NCBI GenBank assembly: GCA_964352225.1
Contig: CAYGRM010000134.1
Location: forward strand, 1 to 15,643
DNA length: 15,643 nt
Direction of reading: 5' to 3'
From: CAJQQY01 sp964352225
GTDB taxonomy: Bacteria; Bacteroidota; Bacteroidia; Chitinophagales; Saprospiraceae
The translations under genes were made by a program, and so were the position numbers. Below are positions 1 to 7,397 of the stretch, in pieces. The number at the start of each line of letters is the position of its first letter. The first letter of the stretch is position 1. The notes below the pieces were generated by a model. The model saw only the letters and a list, made by a program, of their open reading frames with translations, did not search any database and had not been told where the DNA came from.

Positions 1-502
1 CAATAAGAAAAATCATAAAATGTTAAATAGCATTCAATTTTCATCAAAAAAAATTATAGATTCCCTTTTTTTTAATAAAAAATCCTAAATTTAGGCTTTA
101 ATCGGAATATAAATTCCAGCTTTTCAACATACTGTTCCACTCTAAACTGTCCATTTCAAAATACTATACTTATTACTAAACATTAATAAAAGTACTGCGT
201 ACTTATATTTTGTATAATTACTGTTAGTAATTAATCGAAGGTTAAAAATTTAATTTTCAAAATTATTGCTACCTTTAAGTATAGTTTAAGGACTGTAAAA
301 AGTCCGATCTGAGAATAAAACAAAGTCATAAAACCTATCCACAACCTGTTGATTTAATCAACTATTTTAGAAATGTTAACTTTCTGACTATCAGTTAGTT
401 ATATTTTCATCTAAGCAGGTAATACGGCATTACTGAGGAAAAAAGCTAAAACCAATATTATTAAATTAATAGTATTTTTTCCTTAACCCAGAACCGTCTT
501 TA
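1..502. other. AT-rich non-coding stretch with short hairpins
   Basis: No ORF of convincing length or composition is present on either strand. The sequence is very AT-rich with homopolymer A/T runs. Visible small structures are a 12-nt palindrome CCTAAATTTAGG (84-95), a 6-bp hairpin AAGTAC/GTACTT (190-204), an 8-bp hairpin TAATTACT-GTT-AGTAATTA (215-233), a 5-bp hairpin GGACT/AGTCC (290-305) and a near-palindrome at 348-362. None is followed by a clear T-tract, and none matches an RNA family I recognise. Short hairpins are expected by chance in DNA this AT-rich, so no function is assigned. Confidence 0.6.
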
Positions 503-631
503 ATGTCTATACTAAACCAAGAAAAGTTTAGTCAACTTAATACACGACTAGCAGGCTTTTCTCGACGCTGTTCCACAAGAAATTTTAATTGGCTATTTAT
601 GAGCCTTGCCTACTTCATGATGAAGTGGTAA
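503..631 (+). CDS. Doubtful 42-residue small ORF ending inside a terminator-like hairpin
   Basis: ATG at 503 opens a 42-codon frame closed by TAA at 629-631. The product begins MSILNQEKFSQLNTRLAGF, has a basic Arg-rich middle (RRCSTRN) and ends in an aromatic, hydrophobic stretch (NWLFMSLAYFMMKW). I recognise no family. Its last nine or so codons lie within the hairpin at 605-633, which is followed by a T-run, as expected for a tiny gene with its own terminator or for a leader peptide. Against it, there is no clear ribosome binding site or promoter, and an ORF this short can arise by chance. It could also be the tail of a decayed gene. It is listed because of its position against the hairpin, not because coding is established. 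Confidence 0.17.
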   Translation: MSILNQEKFSQLNTRLAGFSRRCSTRNFNWLFMSLAYFMMKW

Positions 632-639
632 GCTTTTTT
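605..639 (+). terminator. Intrinsic terminator-like hairpin
   Basis: ACTTCA (612-617) pairs with TGAAGT (621-626) around a TGA loop. After a bulged T611 the stem continues CTTGCC (605-610) with GGTAAG (627-632), including one G-T wobble, for about 12 bp in total. Six T residues follow (634-639), then more A/T. This is a good rho-independent terminator shape on the + strand. No established gene lies upstream in the window, so it may end the small ORF at 503, an unannotated RNA, or a long 3' region from before the window. Confidence 0.55.
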
Positions 640-668
640 AATTTTTATTCATTGCTCGCGAGGTGATT

Positions 669-699
669 TTGTAGCAACTGAATGAATTCATATAATTTT
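669..699 (+). promoter_or_regulatory. Possible Bacteroidota-type promoter for the first large gene
   Basis: TTG at 669-671 (within TTTTG) is followed after 19 nt by TATAATTTT at 691-699. This resembles the Bacteroidota primary sigma pattern of a TTG element about 19 nt from a TAnnTTTG element, although the final G is missing. It lies downstream of the hairpin at 605-639 and would place the transcript start about 15-20 nt before the ATG at 722. In such AT-rich DNA the match could be accidental. Confidence 0.3.
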
Positions 700-721
700 T
701 TTAATCTTAAACCAACAAATT

Positions 722-3700
722 ATGGTTCCTAGAATTTACTCCCAAAATTATGCAGTTAGATTAAGTGTGATATTGCTTTTTCTGTTTGCTTCGATTACGT
801 CCTTTGGACAAGCTCCTCCGCAGTTTGATAATTGTCCAATTAGTGCTTCTGTTGACCTTCCAGATGGAGGGGGAACAGTAACATTTACCAATACCAACAT
901 TCCAGCTATTTTTGGAGTTGTGGCATCTGACCCTGATATGGCAGAAATTGTTGTGTATTCTGCATCGCCAACGTTTGTAAACTGTACAAATGCCGGAGCA
1001 GTAGTTAATGTAACTATTACTGCTACTGATAGTGATGGATCAAATAGCTCTTGTATTATTCCTTTAACTGTCAATGACATTGGTCCTCAAGCAGTTTGTA
1101 TGAATATTACAGTTGCTCTTGATGGAATGGGAGCTGCTAATATAGCTGCTGCTGATATTGATGGTGGAAGCTATAACTGTGCAGGTGGTGGCCCTGGAAA
1201 CCCAGCAGTTCTTACTATGCGAACTATTGATGGTGCAGCAAATCAAATGTATGGTTGTGCTGATATTGGAACTTTTCCAGTTACATTAGAAGTTACTGAT
1301 GCTAATGGATCTAGTACTTGTCTGGCTATGATCACTATTGAAGATAATATGGCACCAACTGTTACAGCTGGTGCACAAGGAAATATTGCTCAAAATAATG
1401 ACGCTGGAATGTGTTCTGCAGTTGTAAATTATGTTGACCCTACTTTTGATGATAATTGCGGTGGTGTAGGCCAAGCTGGAATGTTAACTGCAGGGATGGC
1501 TTCAGGTTCTATGTTTCCCGTAGGAACTACTACTGTAACTTATTCTTTTACAGATGCTGGTGGAAATATGGTTTCGCATGATTTTGATGTAACTGTTACT
1601 GATATTGAAGCACCTACTGTTACAATGATGCCTCTTCCTCAAGGAAATATTGCTATTGGTACTAATTCACCAACTTTATGTGGTGCTGTTGTAAGCTATA
1701 CTGTTCCTACCTTTGATGATAACTGCGGTGGAACGGGACAATTTGGAATTAGGACTGCAGGTTTAGCTTCTGGTACTACTTTTCCATTAGGAATCACTAC
1801 AGTAACTCATACTTTTACAGATGCTGGTGGAGCAATGGCTTCGCACAGTTTTGATGTAGTTGTTTCAGATGATGATGCTCCAACAGTAGCGACAACTACT
1901 TCTAATATTAATATGGTAAATGATCCAGGAAATTGTAGCGCTATTATTACTTATACAGCTCCTACCTTCAATGATAATTGTGATGGAATGGGACTAGCTG
2001 GTACGCTGACTGCTGGTTTAGCTTCTGGCTCTGCTTTTCCTGTAGGAACGACTACTGTGACTTATTCATTTACTGATGCTGCAGGTAATGGTCCAATAAC
2101 AAGTTCTTTTGATGTTACCGTAACGGATGATGAAGCACCAGATGCTGCAGCTGTAAACCCCGGCAATATGACTGTAAATAATGATGCAGGTACATGTCAA
2201 GCTTCTGTTAGCTGGCTATCTGTTTTAGCAGGGGATAACTGTCCAGGAGCTACGACTGTAGTTTACTCAACTGTTGATCCTAAGATGGGAACGGTTGATA
2301 TTTTTACTGGTGTTCAGAATGGAGATTTGGTAGATTTTGGAGATTTCCCAGTTGGAACTACGACTGTTACTTATACTATTACTGACTTAGCAGGTAACTC
2401 AGATATGGGTACTTTTACTGTGACAGTATTTGATAATGAAGCACCTAATGTGCTATACCCATCTGGAATAGTTTTAAATTATGCTAACTGTAATAGTGAT
2501 GTTGTTGTGCCTAATTACGGTTTTTTAACCAATGTAGATGATAATTGTACAGGTTATACTATTATACAATCTCCTGCACCAGGTACTTTAGTATCAAGTC
2601 TTGCAACTTTAGCAACCGGAGAAACATTTTCAGTAACGATTACAGTTACAGATAATTTTCCTTCTGCAACAAATATGGGTGACTCTGATAATTTTCTAGT
2701 TACTCTTAATGAAGAGAATACACCTGTTCCAAATTTACCTGGAGCAGTTTTAGATCCTATTTCTGGAACCTGTGGACCTTTAGTTGTTGATGCTCCGTAT
2801 GCTGTAGATGAATGTGGAAATACAATTTGTGGAGTACCATTTCCATTACCAGCTGGTACGATTAATTTGGGTCCAACTTGTGGAGCAAGTGGTGGCCCAT
2901 GTTCAAATGTTTCAAGAGATATTCCGATTATAGCTATTCCTGATGGTAATACAACCGGAGTAAATATTCCAATTGAGTTTACCGAATCGGGAATTGTTGA
3001 GGAAATTGAAATTGATTTAAATATAAATCATACTTGGGTAGGTGATTTAATTGTTACTCTTACTGATCCAGATGGAAATTCTATGGTTATATTTGATCGC
3101 CCTGGAGCACCTCCTGGAACATTAGGATGTTCTAATAGTGACTTAGCAGTAACTTTTTCAAGTAGTGGAGCTGATCATAGTGTATTTGAAGCCACTTGTA
3201 ATTCTTCTTCACCAGCTATTAGTGGCTCATTTCAGCCAAGTGATCCATTTTCAGTAATCATAAGTAATAATGTAGATGCTAAAGGAATTTGGGAATTAAA
3301 CATTTCTGATAATGCTGGACTTGATGTGGGTACAACTGCAGCAGGAAGTTTATTATCTTTATGTATTCAAGATAATAACTCAACTGCGACTCCTGATTAC
3401 TTATTTCCAGTCGGAAATCATAATATCACATGGAATTATGATGCAGGAAATGGAAATATAGTTTCTCAACAACAATCAATTACAGTAGCAGAGGATACAC
3501 AAGGACCTGATCTAAGTTGTCAAGATATTACAATAGTGTTAGATGCAGATGGTGATGCAAGTATAGTTTCAGATGAGCTTGTTGCAGTTGCTGGAATTGA
3601 GTTGTCAGGGAGTAATTTGACACCATGTTTTAATCCAGTTGCAGATACAGAAACTGATTTTTCAATATCTGTCAGTTCTGATATAACAGTAAGTTTTGAC

Positions 3701-6700
3701 TGGGACTACTTTACTTTTGATGGCCCTGCTTTCGATCCATTTGGATATGCTATTGATGGAACCTTTGTTGCGGTAACTAATCCAGGAGGTGGCACATCCC
3801 AATCTGGGAGCACTACTGTAAGTTTAACAGCAGGGCAAACATTTGCCTTCCGTGCATATACCGATGATAATACTTGTGGTAATTCGATTACACAAATAAC
3901 TAATTTTTCTCCTGGTTTCTCTGGTGAATACAGCATATCAAATTGGTCATTAACTAATACAAACGGTGGTGTTGGTGATATTACAGATATCTTAGATGGA
4001 ATAGTAACTGACAATTGCTCTGATCCAGCAGATATAACTTTGTCATTAAGTCAAACCAATTTTAATTGTAATGATGTAGGAGATAATACAGTTACTTTAA
4101 CCGCTACTGATGAAGAAGGTAACTCCTCTCAATGCTCTGCAACAGTTACTGTTGTTGATATGACTGCTCCTTTATTAACTAACATTCCAGCGAATGTTAC
4201 AGTTGATTGTAATGCAATCCCTGCTCCTCCATCAATTGGAACAGGTGCAGGACAAATAGATGCGACTGATGCCTGTGGTACACTTGGTGTAATATTCAAT
4301 CAAACCTCAACACAATTAACTAATTCAGCTCTTTGTGGATTCTATAATTATCAAATTACAAGAACATGGTCTGTTTCTGATGCAAGTGGAAACTTGACAG
4401 AAGAGTCTCAAGTGATTACAGTTCAAGATAATCAAGGACCAATTTTCGCTTCAACTAATTTCCCAAATACTGTTTCTGCAAATGCAAGCGCAGGATCATG
4501 TAGTGCTTTTGTTTCCTTACAATTAACCGCAGCTGGAGTATTAGATCTTCCTGGATGTGTTTCATTTGCTAATTTAACTATTACTAATAATGGAAATGGA
4601 GCAGGAACTGCTAATGCTTCAGGAACTTACCCAGTTGGTTCAACGCCAGTAACTTTTACAGTTACTGATCCTTGTGGAAATTCAAATACTTATACAGTAA
4701 GTGTTAATGTGAATGATAACACTCCACCAATCGCAGCATGTAACAGTATCTCTATAGGAATCCCTGATGGACAAGATTCTATTATTATTGATGCTTCCTT
4801 AATTGCATTGATTAATAATGGAAGTTTTGACAACTGTGCTGGGACGGCAGTTGATTTAAGTGTTTCACCTAATGTATTCTACTGTTCAGACATTGCTGAT
4901 GGTACTCAATCAGTTTTTGATATTACTTTAGCAGTTGTCGTTCCTGGAAGCATGGATACTTCTTTCTGTGAAACTACGATTACGATTCAAGATAATAATG
5001 ATCCAAATATTACCTGTGTTGATCCTTTGGTAATTACATTAGGTGCTGATGGTACAGCAACAGCAACAGCTGATTTGTTAAATGGAGGCATTGATGATTG
5101 TTCTGACATTATGACAATCGAATTGATTGGAAATACTAATTTTGATATTAATGATATCGGTTCACACCCAATTTCAGATGGTATCACTCCAACTTTACAA
5201 GTAACAGATGTTCATGGTAATGTCGAGACTTGTACACCTACAACTCTTATTGTAACTCCACCTACTACTTGTTTAACGTCAGCAGACCTTATAGCAAATG
5301 GACAAGTTGAAATTCCATACACTTCTACTAATTTTACTAATGTAATTGGTTTCCAATTTAGTATGCAGGTAGATGATGAAACTGTTGCTACATTTGCTCA
5401 GGACGATGCTGCTAACCTATGTGGTGGTGTAACTATTAATGTTCCAAACTTAAGTGGGGTTAATCAAGCATTAATTTGTAACGGTACATTTACTAATCAA
5501 ATTAGTCCTGATGGAAAAGTCCTATCCGTATCATGGTTTAATACTAGCCCTGATCCAATATCAATTCCTAATGGAGAAACTTTATTTAACTTTAGATTAG
5601 ATGCACTTGGTGTAGTTGGAGATATGACTACTTTCTCAATTACAGGTGTTCCATTCACTAACGAGTTAACTACAAAATATGGAAATGATATCCTTACAGA
5701 TACTCCACCACTTTGTGTAGATCCAATCGGGATTTTTGAAGTGGGTGACAATGCAACTCTTCCTATTTCTGGAAATGTTAGTACTTGGTCAAAAACAAGA
5801 ATTGACACCATTGGTTTTGATACAATCTCAATGATGCCACTTGTAACTAATCCAATTTTAGATACAGTTGTTTTAGTAGCTGGTCAAGGACTAAACAATG
5901 CAAGCATGGTGAAAATAGAAACAATGCTTCCAAGTGGTACTCCAGTTACTACGGATACTGATATGACTGATGCAAATGGAGATTACACGGTTCAAGTAGC
6001 AAATGTTGCAGGTGGTGTTTCTATTGATTTAGTTCCTAGAAAAAACAATCCAAACTGGTTAAACAATGGAGATGTTTCATCTAGTGACTTGTTCTTTATT
6101 CAGCAGCATATTGTGAATAATATTCCATTCGTATCAATCTATGAATATATTGCAGCTGACGTCAATCAAAGTGGGACAATTACAACTCTTGACTTAGTTT
6201 TAATTCAAGATGTTATTGTTAATCCTGAATTGGCTCCAGTTCCATCGTCAGTAATAGATGCATATAGTCCATGGAGATTTATCCAAAGAGAGTATGCTGA
6301 GACAAATCTAAATCCTTTTGATTTAGACCCTAGTATTCCATTGCCATCTCAACCAATGGCGCCAGTAATTCCTAGTAACGCACAAAACAGGTTCTATAAT
6401 CCTGCTATGTTACCAATGACTGATGTTGATTGGGTTGCGGTGAAGATCGGACAAGTATTCGGAGGATTAAATACGAATACCTTGACTAACAATGATGTAG
6501 ATTCTCGAACCGGTGAAAACTTGGTGATGAGTGTCGAAAATCAAAAAGTACGAAATGGCGACTTGATTTCAATTCCAGTTTATGCGAAAGATTATGCAGC
6601 ATTTATTGCTTGGCAGTTTACTTTAGAATTTGATGTGAACCACTTGGCTTACGAAGGTATGATTCCAGGTGCGATTGCAGGTTTTGAGGAAAACAAATTA

Positions 6701-7198
6701 GGTTTAAATTCCGTAGAAGAAGGTATCATTGGTGCTGTTTGGTACGGAACTCCAAATAATGTAAAATCTGATGAGGTATTATTTACCCTTCAATTTACAG
6801 CTTTGGATGATGCAGATGCTTTGAGTGGATTGATTGATATTACTTCAAGAACAGTAAAGTCTGAAAGTTCATTATTAAGTGGGGCAACTGGAGAAGTTAG
6901 TTTAACCTTCTTCTCTCCTACGGTGACTACAACGACTGATTTTGAATTACATCAAAATAGACCGAATCCATTTAATGAAGAAACTTTAATTAGTTTCAAT
7001 TTACCGGAAGCTGGTTTTGCAAGAGTAACTATTTCAGATATCTCTGGTCGAACATTAAAAGTGGTGGAAGGTGATTATGCTAAAGGATATAACGAAGTAA
7101 GAATCCAAAGCAACGATTTATCTTCAACTGGCGTTTTATACTATCAATTAGAGTCAGCTGAACACATTGCCACTAAGAAAATGATTATTCTTGAATAA
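722..7198 (+). CDS. Giant secreted HYR/P-domain/cohesin/dockerin protein with type A T9SS sorting domain
   Basis: This 2158-residue surface or secreted protein opens with a signal peptide (residues 1-30, ending in SITSFGQ). About 13 HYR-like beta-sandwich modules follow (about 38-1517), with recurring DNC, FPVGTTTVTY and TDxxGN signatures. A P/proprotein-convertase-type domain (about 730-885; HTWVGDLIVTLTDPDG, GIWELNISDNAG) splits one module, and an unidentified beta-rich segment (about 957-1085; DPFGYAID) interrupts another. Next come a cohesin-like domain (about 1518-1670), a carboxypeptidase-regulatory-like region (about 1682-1778), a dockerin-like segment (about 1781-1840; Ca-loop D1813, N1815, S1817, D1824), a second cohesin-like domain (about 1930-2065) and a type A T9SS sorting domain (2074-2158; FELHQNRPNPFNEET). 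Adhesin or matrix roles are typical of this architecture, but no catalytic domain is visible and the ligand is unknown. ATG 722 is chosen because it directly precedes the signal peptide. The gene is probably monocistronic, with a promoter candidate before it and a terminator after it. Confidence 0.95.
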   Translation: MVPRIYSQNYAVRLSVILLFLFASITSFGQAPPQFDNCPISASVDLPDGGGTVTFTNTNIPAIFGVVASDPDMAEIVVYSASPTFVNCTNAGAVVNVTITATDSDGSNSSCIIPLTVNDIGPQAVCMNITVALDGMGAANIAAADIDGGSYNCAGGGPGNPAVLTMRTIDGAANQMYGCADIGTFPVTLEVTDANGSSTCLAMITIEDNMAPTVTAGAQGNIAQNNDAGMCSAVVNYVDPTFDDNCGGVGQAGMLTAGMASGSMFPVGTTTVTYSFTDAGGNMVSHDFDVTVTDIEAPTVTMMPLPQGNIAIGTNSPTLCGAVVSYTVPTFDDNCGGTGQFGIRTAGLASGTTFPLGITTVTHTFTDAGGAMASHSFDVVVSDDDAPTVATTTSNINMVNDPGNCSAIITYTAPTFNDNCDGMGLAGTLTAGLASGSAFPVGTTTVTYSFTDAAGNGPITSSFDVTVTDDEAPDAAAVNPGNMTVNNDAGTCQASVSWLSVLAGDNCPGATTVVYSTVDPKMGTVDIFTGVQNGDLVDFGDFPVGTTTVTYTITDLAGNSDMGTFTVTVFDNEAPNVLYPSGIVLNYANCNSDVVVPNYGFLTNVDDNCTGYTIIQSPAPGTLVSSLATLATGETFSVTITVTDNFPSATNMGDSDNFLVTLNEENTPVPNLPGAVLDPISGTCGPLVVDAPYAVDECGNTICGVPFPLPAGTINLGPTCGASGGPCSNVSRDIPIIAIPDGNTTGVNIPIEFTESGIVEEIEIDLNINHTWVGDLIVTLTDPDGNSMVIFDRPGAPPGTLGCSNSDLAVTFSSSGADHSVFEATCNSSSPAISGSFQPSDPFSVIISNNVDAKGIWELNISDNAGLDVGTTAAGSLLSLCIQDNNSTATPDYLFPVGNHNITWNYDAGNGNIVSQQQSITVAEDTQGPDLSCQDITIVLDADGDASIVSDELVAVAGIELSGSNLTPCFNPVADTETDFSISVSSDITVSFDWDYFTFDGPAFDPFGYAIDGTFVAVTNPGGGTSQSGSTTVSLTAGQTFAFRAYTDDNTCGNSITQITNFSPGFSGEYSISNWSLTNTNGGVGDITDILDGIVTDNCSDPADITLSLSQTNFNCNDVGDNTVTLTATDEEGNSSQCSATVTVVDMTAPLLTNIPANVTVDCNAIPAPPSIGTGAGQIDATDACGTLGVIFNQTSTQLTNSALCGFYNYQITRTWSVSDASGNLTEESQVITVQDNQGPIFASTNFPNTVSANASAGSCSAFVSLQLTAAGVLDLPGCVSFANLTITNNGNGAGTANASGTYPVGSTPVTFTVTDPCGNSNTYTVSVNVNDNTPPIAACNSISIGIPDGQDSIIIDASLIALINNGSFDNCAGTAVDLSVSPNVFYCSDIADGTQSVFDITLAVVVPGSMDTSFCETTITIQDNNDPNITCVDPLVITLGADGTATATADLLNGGIDDCSDIMTIELIGNTNFDINDIGSHPISDGITPTLQVTDVHGNVETCTPTTLIVTPPTTCLTSADLIANGQVEIPYTSTNFTNVIGFQFSMQVDDETVATFAQDDAANLCGGVTINVPNLSGVNQALICNGTFTNQISPDGKVLSVSWFNTSPDPISIPNGETLFNFRLDALGVVGDMTTFSITGVPFTNELTTKYGNDILTDTPPLCVDPIGIFEVGDNATLPISGNVSTWSKTRIDTIGFDTISMMPLVTNPILDTVVLVAGQGLNNASMVKIETMLPSGTPVTTDTDMTDANGDYTVQVANVAGGVSIDLVPRKNNPNWLNNGDVSSSDLFFIQQHIVNNIPFVSIYEYIAADVNQSGTITTLDLVLIQDVIVNPELAPVPSSVIDAYSPWRFIQREYAETNLNPFDLDPSIPLPSQPMAPVIPSNAQNRFYNPAMLPMTDVDWVAVKIGQVFGGLNTNTLTNNDVDSRTGENLVMSVENQKVRNGDLISIPVYAKDYAAFIAWQFTLEFDVNHLAYEGMIPGAIAGFEENKLGLNSVEEGIIGAVWYGTPNNVKSDEVLFTLQFTALDDADALSGLIDITSRTVKSESSLLSGATGEVSLTFFSPTVTTTTDFELHQNRPNPFNEETLISFNLPEAGFARVTISDISGRTLKVVEGDYAKGYNEVRIQSNDLSSTGVLYYQLESAEHIATKKMIILE
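1349..2134 (+). repeat. Three closely related tandem HYR modules
   Basis: Residues 210-296, 297-385 and 386-471 of the first large protein form three consecutive modules of 86-89 residues that resemble each other more than any other modules in the protein. Each carries TF[DN]DNC (residues 241, 330 and 415), an LTAG/RTAG plus ASG segment, and FP[VL]GxTTVT[YH][ST]FTDA. The DNA is similar but not identical, so this is a local duplication followed by divergence. It is a coding repeat, not a mobile element. Confidence 0.8.
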
Positions 7199-7221
7199 GC
7201 ATTTTAGCAAATAAAATACTT

Positions 7222-7269
7222 GTGAAAAGTAGGTGTGTTTTCGGACATACCTATTTTTCACATTTTTTT
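7222..7269 (+). terminator. Strong intrinsic terminator
   Basis: A 16-bp stem (7222-7237 with 7246-7261) contains two G-T wobbles and no mismatch, closes on an 8-nt loop (TTTTCGGA), and is followed by ATTTTTTT. It begins 24 nt after the stop of the first large gene. It should separate that gene's transcript from the next operon. The remaining 128 bases before the next gene show a 5-bp hairpin (7352-7367) and a 12-nt palindrome (7371-7382), but no promoter I can defend. Confidence 0.88.
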
Positions 7270-7397
7270 AAAATTGAAACAGAACTTAGATTTAAAAGAC
7301 ACTAACAAAAACCGAGTACTAACCTACCTTTAACCTTACACTTAAAACCGCGTCGATCTTTTTCGACATTATTAAATTTAATTAATCCCGACCGAAC

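Noticed and set aside
335..343. Single DnaA-box-like nonamer (CTATCCACA)
   Set aside because: It is one near-match without a cluster of boxes, a dnaA gene or an origin-type neighbourhood, so no replication origin is claimed.
437..482. Possible long hairpin GGAAAAAA...TTTTTTCC enclosing an AT stem
   Set aside because: The arms are A/T homopolymers separated by unpaired bases on one side only. In sequence this AT-rich, such pairing is expected by chance.
748..5811. Antisense ORFs of 60-110 residues within the first giant gene
   Set aside because: They lie opposite a continuous, domain-rich coding frame, have low-complexity Ile/Ser/Thr-rich translations expected from antisense repeats, and show no recognisable motif.
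5273..6910. A cellulosome component
   Set aside because: The cohesin-like and dockerin-like folds are not accompanied by a glycosidase or carbohydrate-binding domain in the window, and both folds are common in non-cellulolytic Bacteroidota surface proteins.
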